Assembly: GCF_026914265.1 (NCBI RefSeq)
Contig: NC_069126.1
Coordinates: forward strand, 24,405,473-24,469,472
DNA from: Mya arenaria
Lineage: Eukaryota > Mollusca > Bivalvia > Myida > Myidae
Reading direction: 5' to 3'
Length of the DNA stretch: 64,000 bases
In this document: positions 12,851 to 24,800 of the stretch, one piece after another
Numbering within the stretch: the first letter of the stretch is position 1
Layout: every line of letters starts with the position of its first letter
Notes under the pieces: model-generated
The model's database searches: none
What the model saw: the letters and a program-made list of their open reading frames with translations, nothing else
Told to the model about the DNA's origin: nothing
Made by a program: the position numbers and the translations under genes

Positions 12851-15800
12851 TTTTTCATTATTTTTTTCAAACTGACTATAAAAACGGAAGGGTCGGCGCC
12901 TATTCCGTAGGTAGGGTCGGGTAACCCGAACCAAATGTATTTTTTTTTAGGCCTAGTATAACATAATGTATTCAAGTATAAGATATTTCAAGTATTTGGT
13001 CAGGTTGTTAGGTTTAATTGAAACTGTTAAGCAAATAAATGAAAGTCCATGCAATTTTGCATGCACATGTTTGTTGCATGCAGATTTTACTCAGATGGCA
13101 TAGGGTACAGTTACTCTTGTAACTTGCTTAAAATAAATGCAAATAATTCTGCATGTGTCTGAAGTCATGTTTTATTTTTCTCTACAAATTGTTTTAAAAA
13201 ATGCAATTGTTTGATTTCCTTTCTTATGTGTTATGCATTGCAGTTCCCATGGAGAAGAAAAATGGAGTGATTCTAAAAGTATGAAGATACTCCTGTGTAC
13301 TCCTGTGTATAATGAGGAAATCTTGTCAGTGAATGGTAAGTTCTCTTTGGATTAATTCTATGTATAACAATATAAATATGAGGTAAGCCAAGAAATGAGA
13401 ATTAACATAATTATTCTGTTCAAACATACATTGACATATTAAATATAAAGACATATGTATGATTTGTCTCTGCTATTATACTCCTACCACTTGATGGTTA
13501 GGGTTCATTTGGACAAGTCTTCTTTTATCCATAATTCCAAATGCTTCTGAGATTTCTAACACATATTAAATATGTTGAGGAGAAGTGCTGTGCAAAAAAC
13601 ATTTTTGTTTATGGTATTTTAGAGTTATTGGTCTTTGATTATTTTTCTTTCACTTTTCTATGTTTTTGAGGTATTAACTTCAAACTTCATGCACATATTG
13701 GACGTGATAAGAAAAATAGCTGTGCATATGAATCATTAAATTGTGTATGGTAGTCAAAGAATTGTAAACCTTTGATTATTATCTTTATATTTTTTTATTT
13801 TTTTCTTCTCTTCATAACTTTTTTTCATTTTTTACTTTAATTTAACAAAACACTATTCTGTTTTTGGTATATTAAGGATTATTTTCTTATGTTTATTTTG
13901 TGCTTGGCAGTTTTAAAATTATTGCCTAATTGGTTACTGTATGCTTAAAAGCAAACATCACTCTCAGTGAAACCTCTTATTACAATAGGTGATAGCTGTA
14001 GTTTTTTATGGAAACAAGTGTTTGACAGTATGAGTCATTTTTTAGTAGCAATATATTATGTACATTTAAGGTATAAGTTCTCTTTTGCTAATTGTTCAGT
14101 TGTTTTTCAGTTGTTGCAATTGTGGACCAGGCCAGAGTTGTACTAAACCAACTAAGACACAATGAGATACAGGAATGACACAATGAGAAACAGGAAACAG
14201 GAGAGTGATGAATGATCGCCACCTGTTACAAATTCATCTAGGTACAGTTTTTATTCCAGATTATGTTCATCATGTTTGTTTAAGACCGTGATGATGAGGA
14301 CTAATCTATTGATTATCCCTTGCCAAAAGGCAAAGTGGATACAGTAATTGTGTAATTGTGCACGTGTGTGTGCGTGTGCACGGAATGTAATCTTGAGCAT
14401 AAATCCCCCCGATATTAACTTCAAACTTCATATACAGATAGATCCCTATTGAGAAGAAATGCAGTGTTAAGGGACCATAACTCTGTTTACAGTTCTTTTT
14501 GTAATAACCCTTTGTTATATTTCATACTGAGTTTTTGTCTGCAGCAGAACTTGAAAAGTCTTTGAGGTGTTGATCTCAAACTTCAAATATGTACAGATAG
14601 ATCTCATTTAGCAGAAGTGCAGTGCACAGAAACCATAACTCAAGATTTTTTTGTAGTAGTTGCCCTTTGTTAGTTTTCAATGTTATCCTTTGGTGTAATG
14701 CACAGTTGTGATCATGCTCAAATATGCTCATTCACATTAAAATTAATTGTCCAGGTTCAAATCCTGTGATAGAAACAATTATTTTCTTTCTGTGTTTAGC
14801 AAAGTTTATATGAACTATCTATCAATGTAAAATAAACTAAGATTTGTGTGTTTTTATCATTTCTTATTTATTTGTATATTTTTTGTTACATATTTTTATG
14901 TGCATATATATAAAATCTATATCACAAAAAGTGTGGCTAATTTTTAATATTAAGATATAATATGTATAAGAACTATCATATTTCAAAATCAACCATAGAG
15001 CTTTTGCAAGATAGATAATAACTTAATGTATCTGATGAACAATAATGTGATTTTGGGATGCCAGCAATAACTTTTCAAGGTGAAAATATGTTCTTGTCAT
15101 TGATTTTACATATAAGTAATCAGTATGCAAAGCCCTTTCAAATAATACTTATATGGGGTAACTATCAAATTTTAACATTGAAGCCAATGGCACAAATGAA
15201 TGAAAAGCTCCTTAATAGTTCAATATTTGAAGCCAACAATGGAACTGTGTTTATGTATTGCTTAATGTTCCTTTTTCTTTCAGAAAACTCCCCACATCCA
15301 ACAAGAGACAATCTGACTTCAAAATCTTCATTGAAGGCAACTTAATGGACAAGACATCCGTCACATAAAGATTCACTAAAATTGGAATGATATACCAATT
15401 TTAACTTTTAACAGACAAATACATTATAGATTTGAAAATAGATTACCCTTAAATAAGTTGGATGATTAACATTTACCTCAACACAGTACAAAGTGCTCAT
15501 GTTGAACTATTGTGATTGATCATAGTCTGTCCTTCATTTTTATTAACAGTTTCATACAGTGTTAACACTTTAGTATGGGGACTCATTTTTAGCTCAACTT
15601 TTCGAAGAATATGGAGAGCTATACTACTCACCCAAGCGTCGGCGTCACCCCTTGGTTAAGGGTTTGCGTGCAAGCACACATAGGTTAATATCTCAGCAAC
15701 TACTTGAGGTATTGCATTGAGACTTTATACAATGGTACTCAACCATCCAACCTACTTAATTAACCAAGTTTGATAACTCTACTTTGCATTTAATGCCAAT

Positions 15801-18800
15801 AATAGGCCTTTAATATTTGACTTAGAAATTCTGGTTAAGGTTTTGCATGCAAGCACACATAGGTTAATATCTCAGCAACTACTTGAGGTATTGCATTGAG
15901 ACTTGATACAATGGTACTCAACCATCCAACCTACTTATTTAAACAAGTAAGATAACTCTAGTTTGCATTTAATGTAAATAATAGGCCTTTATTATTTGAC
16001 TTGGAAATTCTGGTTAAGGTTTTGCATGCAAGCACACATAGGTTAATATCTCAGCAACTGCTTGAGGTATTGCATTGAGACTTGATACAATGGTACTCAA
16101 CCATCCAACCTACTTAATTTACCAAGTGAGATACTCTAGTTTGCATTTAATTCAAATACTTGCCTTTATGATTTCACTCAGAAATTCTGGTTAAGGTTTT
16201 GCATGTAAGCACACATAGGTTAATATCTCAGCAACTACTGGATGAATTGCATTGAGACTTTATACAACCACCCAACCTAATTGAATAATCAAGTTAGATA
16301 AAAATTCTGGTTAAAATTTTGCATGTAACCACATTTATGTTAATATCTCCGCACATCATGTATTGCATTGAAATCTAATGTAACAGTGATCCATGCATGT
16401 TTCGCCAAAACTTTTCAATCCTTACACTGAAAAGCAGCGGAATAGTCGAGAGCGCTGTCTCTGTGACAGCTCTTGTCTCTTTGGTCTTTATTCATACTGG
16501 CCAGAATATGTTTACCAAAAAAATCTTAATAGAGATTGATAACTGTTCAGGTTGGACAAAAAGCATGTAGGTTGTTTGTTCTAATAATATAAACTGTAAA
16601 TGCTTCAGAAACTATATATATAATTTTTCATGATATTTGTCAGTATTTATTCTCGTCAACATTTAAATAATATTAGGTGAAACTTGTTTATTGGTCAAAA
16701 TGTGTTTGATTAGAGTGGCCTCAAGTTCCACTTCATATGAATGAAATTTGGTCAAGTTTTAGAAAAAAACTATGTTCTAGTTTTATAGGCCATATTCTCT
16801 TCCCAAGCTTTCCTTAAAGAATGAATGTAGGTAATATGAAACAGGAGTCACTAAGTCAAGTATTAAAAACCTTAAAAATTGCTATTCATAGAGGTATCGT
16901 TTCCTCATCATAAATCACAACTTAGCCAGCAAGACTTTTCAACAAATAAGGCATAACATGTAAAAAGTTAATAATTAGGCACATATTTTAGTGAATAAAA
17001 GCTTGTGAACATATTATTGAAACAAATAATGTGTCTGGTTCTGAGGTGAGCAATAAAGCACATTGCTTAGTAACAATTGAGCTAGCTCATTATTAAAAGT
17101 TTGTTTTAAACTTGAATTAAATGAATGCAAATCATATATTATTATTTTTAATCTATTTTTTTTTTTTTAGTTACATTGTTCTGTTGTTAATTTCCATACT
17201 GACTTGGTCAATTATGGCTAATTGTCTAATTATATTTTAACTTCTAACCTAAATGTATCATTGTACTTTTGAGTGTTCTGTTAACTATATTGCACATTAC
17301 CCTATATGACAGTATAAATTCAATAAAACCTTATTAAGTTCCATACATATTGGAGCACATGGTAAGCCTCTAGAAATGTCACTTCTTAAACCTAGATTCT
17401 TGATCTGTTCGCCACATTGTTTTGTTAATTTTTTGTTTATAAAAACAAATGATTGTTTAATGTCAAGGAAACCTTTTTAAAGTTAAAATGTAAATGAACA
17501 TAGATAACTGTCAAATATTATTTACCATTTAATAACTGTCTAAAGGCAAAATTTCCATTCATTTTTATACGCCCATCTTACGATGGCCGTATTATGGGAA
17601 CACCCATGGCGGGCGGGCGGCGGGCGGGCGGCTCCACAATGTTGTCTGCTCTCTAACTTGAACATTTCTCATCCAATTTCCACCAAACTTCATGAAAGTG
17701 TTTGTTGGTGAAATATCTAGGTCAAGTTCGATAACCAGCCAAATCGCTTTAGGCACTCCAGAGTTATGGCCCCCTGAATTTGTCAAAATTGGCCATTTTA
17801 GCTTTGTCCGCTCTCTTACTTGATCATTTCTCATCCAATTTCCACCAAACGTCATGAAAGTGTTTGTTGGTGAAATATCTCGGTCAAGTTCAATAACCAG
17901 CCAAATCGCTTTATGCACTCCAGAGTTATGGCCCCCTGAATTTGTCAAAATTGTCCATTTTAGCTTTGTCCGCTCTCTAACTTGAACATTTCTCATCCAA
18001 TTTCCACCAAACTTCATGAAAGTGTTTGAGGTGAAATATCTAGGTCAAGTTCGATAACAAGCCTAATCGCTTTAGGCACTCCAGAGTTATGGCCCCCTGA
18101 CTTTATCAAAATTGGCCATTTTAGCTTTGTCTACTCTCAAACTTGAACAGTTTTTATCCGAATTTCACCAAACTTGCTACTATAAATGTTTGTTGGTATA
18201 TATTCTTGGCAAAGTTCTATAACCAGCCAGGCTCTTCAGGATTATGGCCCTTGAATTGGTCAAAATTTGCCATTTTTGCTTTGTCCACTGTCTAATTTGA
18301 ACAGTTATCATCTGATCTTCACCAAACTTGCTGAAAATATTTGTTGGTAAAATAAATCGGTCAAGTATGATAATCAGCCAAATGCCCCGAAGCACTTCAG
18401 GATTACTGCCCTTGCCATTTAAGCTTTGTCTACTCTCTAACTTGAACAATTCTCATCTGACCTTCACCAAACTTGCTGAAAATGTTTGTAGCTATAAAAT
18501 CTTTACCAAGAATGTTTGCCGGTATAAATGCTTTGCCAAGTACACACTGATTGTCTCTTGGGTACGATTAAGGATGAATTTAGAATCCAAGAAATTATTG
18601 ATGGGCGTATTTTGTGAGTGTCACTCTTGTTATATTTGATTTGGGTCCCTAGGGTCATGGTCACTGTAACTAAAAATAGAAAAATGCTTGGTACTGAATA
18701 ACTTCAGTTTTAATACATTTAAAACTGAATCTCACAATAAAGGCTGAAGTTCTTGTTGCATTGCAGCATTTCTAGTTAACTTTTTAATTTGACTCTTTTT

Positions 18801-21800
18801 ATTGCTTTCGACAGGCACATATTACATCATTATTGTATTCATTTTTAAGACAAAGCCTCATTTAATTGAGCGTGCTGTCCAAAGACAGCTCTTGTTGACA
18901 TAATTATAAGACACCTTATGTTATGGTTTATATGAACAATAGCTGTTTCTGTGTATGTTTTAGAAGAAACTTCCATTTCTTATCATATTGATGGACATAG
19001 ATATACATACATATACAGGATTATTGACATCTGGCCCCAATTTCTCGAAACTTCTTAAGCTTAACAGGCTTAAGTCGGTTATTTAAATTAGCCAAAATAC
19101 ATACTGAAAATGGATTTTGATAAATAAAAAATGGTTTATTCTGATAATCATACAGAATATTCCTACATAATTTCTAAAAATTCTTGAAGAAGTTAATATA
19201 ACACATTTTATAGAACAACAAAAATAGTGAGATTAGCTTAATCCTGTTATAAGAGACTTAAGAAGTTTCGAGAAATTGGAGCCAGATTCTTAGGATTAAA
19301 TTTACTAATGTTCTGTTCATGTTCAAAATAGATACAGTTATGGTAAATGCATAGTCTTGTTTGTTTATAACATAGACAACCATGTCTTTTGGTTGTCCTG
19401 GTCTCCTGTCCTGTTATGTGAATTGGGTTTTATGGACATCTTCGATATTGTAGGTCCAATTCTAGTGTCTAGCTGGAAAAGTATTTAGCCTAGGGAGACC
19501 TTAGTTTGGGTTATCATGTTGGATATGTCTAAATGTTGGCATGTCGGGAAATGACAATTTTAGGCTATGATTTTAGGCTATGACAATTTAAAAATGTAGA
19601 CGTTGCTGGGCAAGGCTCCACACCCAAGTGACTGTCGCATTATATTCTTGAAAAAATGCCTTGGGCTTTTGGTTTGTTATGAATTTTGCGAGTCTGGCAA
19701 ATATCTGCATTATAAAATTCATCGACATACAGGTGACAGAGAAAAAGGTCAATTTTCAATGATTTCAAAAGATTTATTAATCTAAAAGGGGATCATCATA
19801 AATGAATACAGAGAACAAGGTTAATTGATTTGACAGAGGATTGATGCAGAGCTTCAAAAATTAAGGAGACAATTTCAGAAAAATGCACATAAATGATTTT
19901 TGTTTATTTGTGTTGTTTGATAACTGCTGTGTGTCAATTTTTATTTAATTTCATTTTACCCCCCAAATCACACTTCACACAATACATGGTTTCTACACTT
20001 TAGGTTTGTTATACTGTTTTATAGTATCTATTGAATACAGTAAAATTTCTGGTCATTGTATTGCAAAATTTGTGCTAATAATTTGCAATTTCAGAAATTC
20101 TCATTTTTATTTAATTTTTCAAACATTTTCCCCAAAATTCACATTTCACAAAATTACATAGTTTCTTTACTTTTGATATATTAAACTGTAATATTTATGA
20201 AATACGGTAATTCTGGTCATTCTATTGCAATATTTGAAAAAGTTATTGGCAAATTCCAGAAATTCTCATTTCCATTTAATTTTTCATACATTTTACCCCG
20301 AAAATCATATTTTAAAAAAAAACTGTGTTTCTATATAATATGTAATAATGTTAAATGATATATATTAGCTGCAGTAGTTCTGGTGTTTTTATTGCAAAAT
20401 AAGGCAGAGTTATTGGCAAAATTCATAAATTGTCATTTTCATTTAATTTTTCCAACATTTTACCCCAAAAATCATTTTTTGCGCCATATAATTGTTCTAT
20501 GATTTAAGTATATTAAATATGTTGCCTGATATGACATAAATTCATCAAAATTATTTTTGTGCAGTTTTCTCCATTTTTTGTTCAAAAATCTCCGTTTGTA
20601 TACATTGAATAGAGAACAGAGGTGTTGAAGCACTGCTTCAACACCTCTGAGAATGAGTATAGTATAGTGCAACGCTACCACAATGTATATAGACTATAAC
20701 ACAGGTTCAAATTTACAGATAGAGAATAGTGCACGCCACCACAATGTATATAGACTATAACAGAGGAATTGATGTAAAGTTTCAAAATCTCTGGTTGATA
20801 CATTGCATAGAGAACAGGGGTGTTGAAGCACTGCTTCAACACCTCTTGACAATGAATAGAGTATAGCGCACGCCACCACAATGTATATAGACTATAACAG
20901 AGGAATTGATGTTAAGTTTCAAAATCTCTGGTTGATACATTGCATAGAGAACAGGGGTGTTGAAGCACTGCTTCAACACCTCTTGACAATGAATAGAGTA
21001 TAGTGCACGCCACCACAATGTATATAGACTATAACAGAGGAATTGATGTAAAGTTTCAAAATCTCTGGTTGATACATTGCATAGAGAACAGGGGTGTTGA
21101 AACACTGCTTCAACACCTCTTGACAATGAATAGAGTATAGTGCACGCTTCCACAATGTATATAGACTATAACAGAGGAGTTGAAGTAAATCTTCAAAATC
21201 TCTGGCTGTATACATTGTATAGAGAACAGGGGTGTTGAAGCACTGCTTCAACACCTCTTGACAATGAATAGAGTATAGTGCACGCTTCCACAATGTATAT
21301 AGACTATAACAGAGGAGTTGAAGTAAATCTTCAAAATCTCTGGCTGTATACATTGTATAGAGAACAGGGGTGTTGAAGCACTGCTTCAACACCTCTTGAC
21401 AATGAATAGAGTATAGTGCACGCTTCCACAATGTATATAGACTATAACAGAGGAGTTGAAGTAAATCTTCAAAATCTCTGGCTGTATACATTGTATAGAG
21501 AACAAGGGTGTTGAAGCACTGCTTCAACACCTCTGAGAATGAATAGAATATATACCGTGCACAGTATATACTGGTATAGAATATAACACCAGTGTATGTA
21601 CTGTCACGGTGTATCGTGCATATCCATATAGTGTATAGAGTCTATGCACTGTGTTGATATAAGATATCAATCTCAACTTGGTCTAAGCATTCTAGATTTA
21701 ATATTTTTTTCTAGATTCAAATATTTCACTGTTTAGGAGATTTAGCGCGAACCTCGGCGTTTTGAACGAGTCATAATATTTGTATCCCTAAGCAGTACGC

Positions 21801-24800
21801 ACGATTCGTCAAGATTCGCGAAGACGCCGTCACGTATGTGCCAACGACTAGATACGTTTCAATAACGTTCTGTGACCCGAGGACGATCGTGGCCACCACG
21901 ATTGTTCAAAGTTAATTGGCTTTGCGGCAAAAAAACTTAAACATGAACAACGATAGTAAAATATTACACTGCTAATGGTCATGAAAACGTCCCGATTGCT
22001 TTTCGTCGTCACGGAAAATCTCATCTTTTCGATGCGTTTAACGATTACTGTCAAAGGTACCGCCGCTAAGAATTGGGCGATATGGTGTGCCATTGCATAT
22101 GCCATGAACATTTAAAAATATATTAGATTTTAGTTATATTTAGCAGAACCAGTATTACTCTGGTTCAAAGCAGTCTTTGTTGAAACTGGTAGACATTTAT
22201 TTAAAAAACATCAATATAACACAAACTTCCTCTTTCCTCTATCTCTCACGGGTTTCATTGTAAACAAGCAAAGATTTGCAATGATAAGTGTCCGCAAACA
22301 CACCGAACACCAACTAAAATCTAAGGGTGAAGTATAAAATGTAATGCTGATAACTTGACAATATGCACGCTCGTGTCCAGACGCTGATCGTATACTAAAA
22401 GTTAATATATTGCGAAACAGGAATAATTATTAACCATAAGTAAAATCACAATTAATAATTAATTTCAAATGTCCCATTAAAGAAGCAGTTTTTTCCACTC
22501 TATATTTGCACTTCTATTGATAAGTTGAAGTGTATGTAAGAGTTTAATCATTTCAGTATTTCTACCATTGAAGTCCATTTGAGACAGATTAAAGGGGATT
22601 TATTAAGGTTGATGCAAAACTATTTTTTACTTTAATTATTATGTTTACTAATTTGACATAAATGATCAAAATAAAAAAAATCATTTAATTTATGTACAGA
22701 TAAAAAATATATATTACCGATATTTTTACTTGAAAATGTGTGTTCACTGCGCTATTAATTAAAAAAAAATCTCTTTATTAAGGCTAATATTTGTTATCGA
22801 TACACAAATCATATGTTTTTTATATTTTTATAACTTAACTCAAATGTTTGTATTAACCTATATTGTGCCCATTTAAGTTGGCACTTTTAGCATTATTAAT
22901 AGAATGGCAGATTTCCAAATCACTATTATATTACTTATACGTAATCGAAATAGCTCTTGGCAAAATTTCAACGAACTGAACTTGAATCTTCCATGTTTTC
23001 GTAAATTGGTTTTTGTAGCATACATTGTTTTACGAAATAAATAATAATGAAGATGTAGCGAGTCGACTTAAAAAAACACACACACAAAACAAGAACATAA
23101 CAGAACAGAAATATGGTTTATTTGGTCTTAAACATATTGTTTCCACTTCATACACATAATTATAACACAAAATGTAAATGAACAAAGACAAATAATACAG
23201 AATAAAACACATAGTAAGGCATAGACATGAAGTTAATGAATGATATTAATAAATGAGTTTCTATAATTGCAATAGCTTTAGTTATATAAGTACACAAATT
23301 ATTTACACGATTTTTTTTAAGACAGCAACACAAGAAACTTCCACATTTTTAATATAACGTTTTCTTACCTTTTTTCAACAATCACATTTTTAACAAAGTG
23401 GAGCTCTTCAAAAAAAGGCTCGTGTAGTATTTACACATAATAAACACTGTCTTTATTTTTCTGTTGGCACGTTGTGATCCGTACCATCCAGTTTCGACAC
23501 GTAGTTTATGATCAGATAGAAGCATCCTCGTCAGACTTCTAGTAACGCGTCGATTATTTTGTTACTATATTTAGAAATTGTATAAACAGTTAACACACCA
23601 CCCTCTCGCCACATGAAACCGTCCATCATTCTCTGTTTGAACATTGGTATAAATTTGATTTCTGTCGACCATGGCAGAATTATTCCATACAAAACTGGAA
23701 CCTATAAGTATATCCCATGGCCGAGAGTGTAAGACAGGTTCATCCCGACCCAAGCGTAGGGTGTTTTGCGGAAACGAGGTTTACCGAGTTCCCGCAAAAC
23801 ACCATGCACGAGGGTCGGGATAAACCTATCTTACACGAGCGGCTATGGTAGATGCTATTTCTCCCACCTCAGTTAAACAAAATTGTGTAAAAATGTATTT
23901 TTTGCTGGAACTCTTTTGTGCGTAGTGAAAATAAATGCGTATGGATATTTGATAATTCGTGGTTGTCATGGATATGCTCGCAGTGATTCAGATTATGTTA
24001 CTTGTCAAATCGGTCTTTAAATAGTTCGGAGGAAAGTGGAGCATTATTTCTTGAAATATGCGTGAAAACTTTTTTTATGGTGACATTTGAAGCAAGAAAT
24101 AGTTAATTAGCATTCTAAATATCGGCACAAGACAAGGTTTCTATGATGCTACAGACGACTGTCTTCAACAAGGGAGGTAATTACAATGTGGCGAAAATTA
24201 AAAAGGAGTCCCTTACGGGCATTTTATCTTCACCCGTTGGCAAGATTATAAGTATCTTCCATGGCCGAGAGTGTAATATAGGTTCATTCCGACCCGAGCG
24301 TAGGGTGTTTTGCGGAAACGAGGTTTACCGAGTTTCCGCAAAACACCCTGCGCAAGGGTCGGGATGAAACTATCTTACACGAGCGGCTATGGTAGTTGCT
24401 TTTTCTCCCACCTCAGTTAAACAAAATTAATTAAAAATGTATTTTTTGCTGGAACTCTTTTGTGCTTAGTGAAAATAATTGCGTACGGATATGCGATAGC
24501 ATGTGGTTGTCATGGATACGCGCGCAGTGATCCAGTTAATGTTTATAGTCAAATAGGGTTTTTTAAATAGTTCTAAGGAAGATGAAGCATTATTTCTTGA
24601 ATGATGCGTGAAAACTGTTTTATGGTGACATTTGAAGCGAGAAATAATTAATTAGCATTCTATATATTACCATACGACAAGATTTCCTTGATGCTTCTGA
24701 CGACAGTCTTCAACAAGGGAGGTTATTATAATGTGGTGACCGTTAAAAAGGAGTTCCATACGGGCATTTTATATTCGCCTGTGGGCAAGATAAGAATATC

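Larger units (their letters stand above)
11160..15400 (+). ncRNA. Putative spliced non-coding transcript inside the foldback-like element
   Basis: Five segments are bounded by good splice signals on the plus strand. They are a first exon ending at 11414 (ACAT then GTAAGT), then 12498-12574, 13244-13335 (CATTGCAG before, GGTAAG after), 14111-14241 (TTTTTCAG before, GTACAG after) and one starting at 15284 (CTTTCAG). The first segment has a 62-codon open part and the third is open in one frame, but the second and fourth have stops in every frame that would join them. A protein is therefore unlikely; a lncRNA or a decayed gene fits. Where transcription starts and ends is unknown. All splice sites are predicted by eye. 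Confidence 0.35.
2415..21733. mobile_element. 19.3-kb foldback-like element with long inverted arms made of tandem repeats
   Basis: The outer 200 bp (2415-2614 and 21536-21733) are inverted copies with one difference that I can see. Inward of these, each side has an array of 138-bp units and then an array of 165-175-bp units, both in inverted orientation to the other side. The ends read AACAGTGAA and TTCACTGTT and are flanked by TAGG(A) on both sides, a likely target duplication of 4-5 bp. The interior contains MITEs, SINE pieces, internal-repeat elements and no transposase. The layout resembles Foldback/Galileo-type elements, whose long TIRs are also built from tandem repeats. The superfamily is not determined. 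It sits in intron 1 of the channel gene. Confidence 0.75.

Noticed and set aside
17592-18017. 141-codon minus-strand frame
   Set aside because: It follows the 161-bp internal repeats of a non-coding element.
20973-21530. 185-codon minus-strand open frame in the right arm, and similar ones at 2618-3001
   Set aside because: It only spans identical 138-bp repeat units (46 codons each) and has no protein-like variation.
2415-21733. Assignment of the large element to Polintons because of its size and long inverted ends
   Set aside because: None of the Polinton genes is visible inside, the tips do not start AG, and the flanking repeat looks like 4-5 bp rather than 6.
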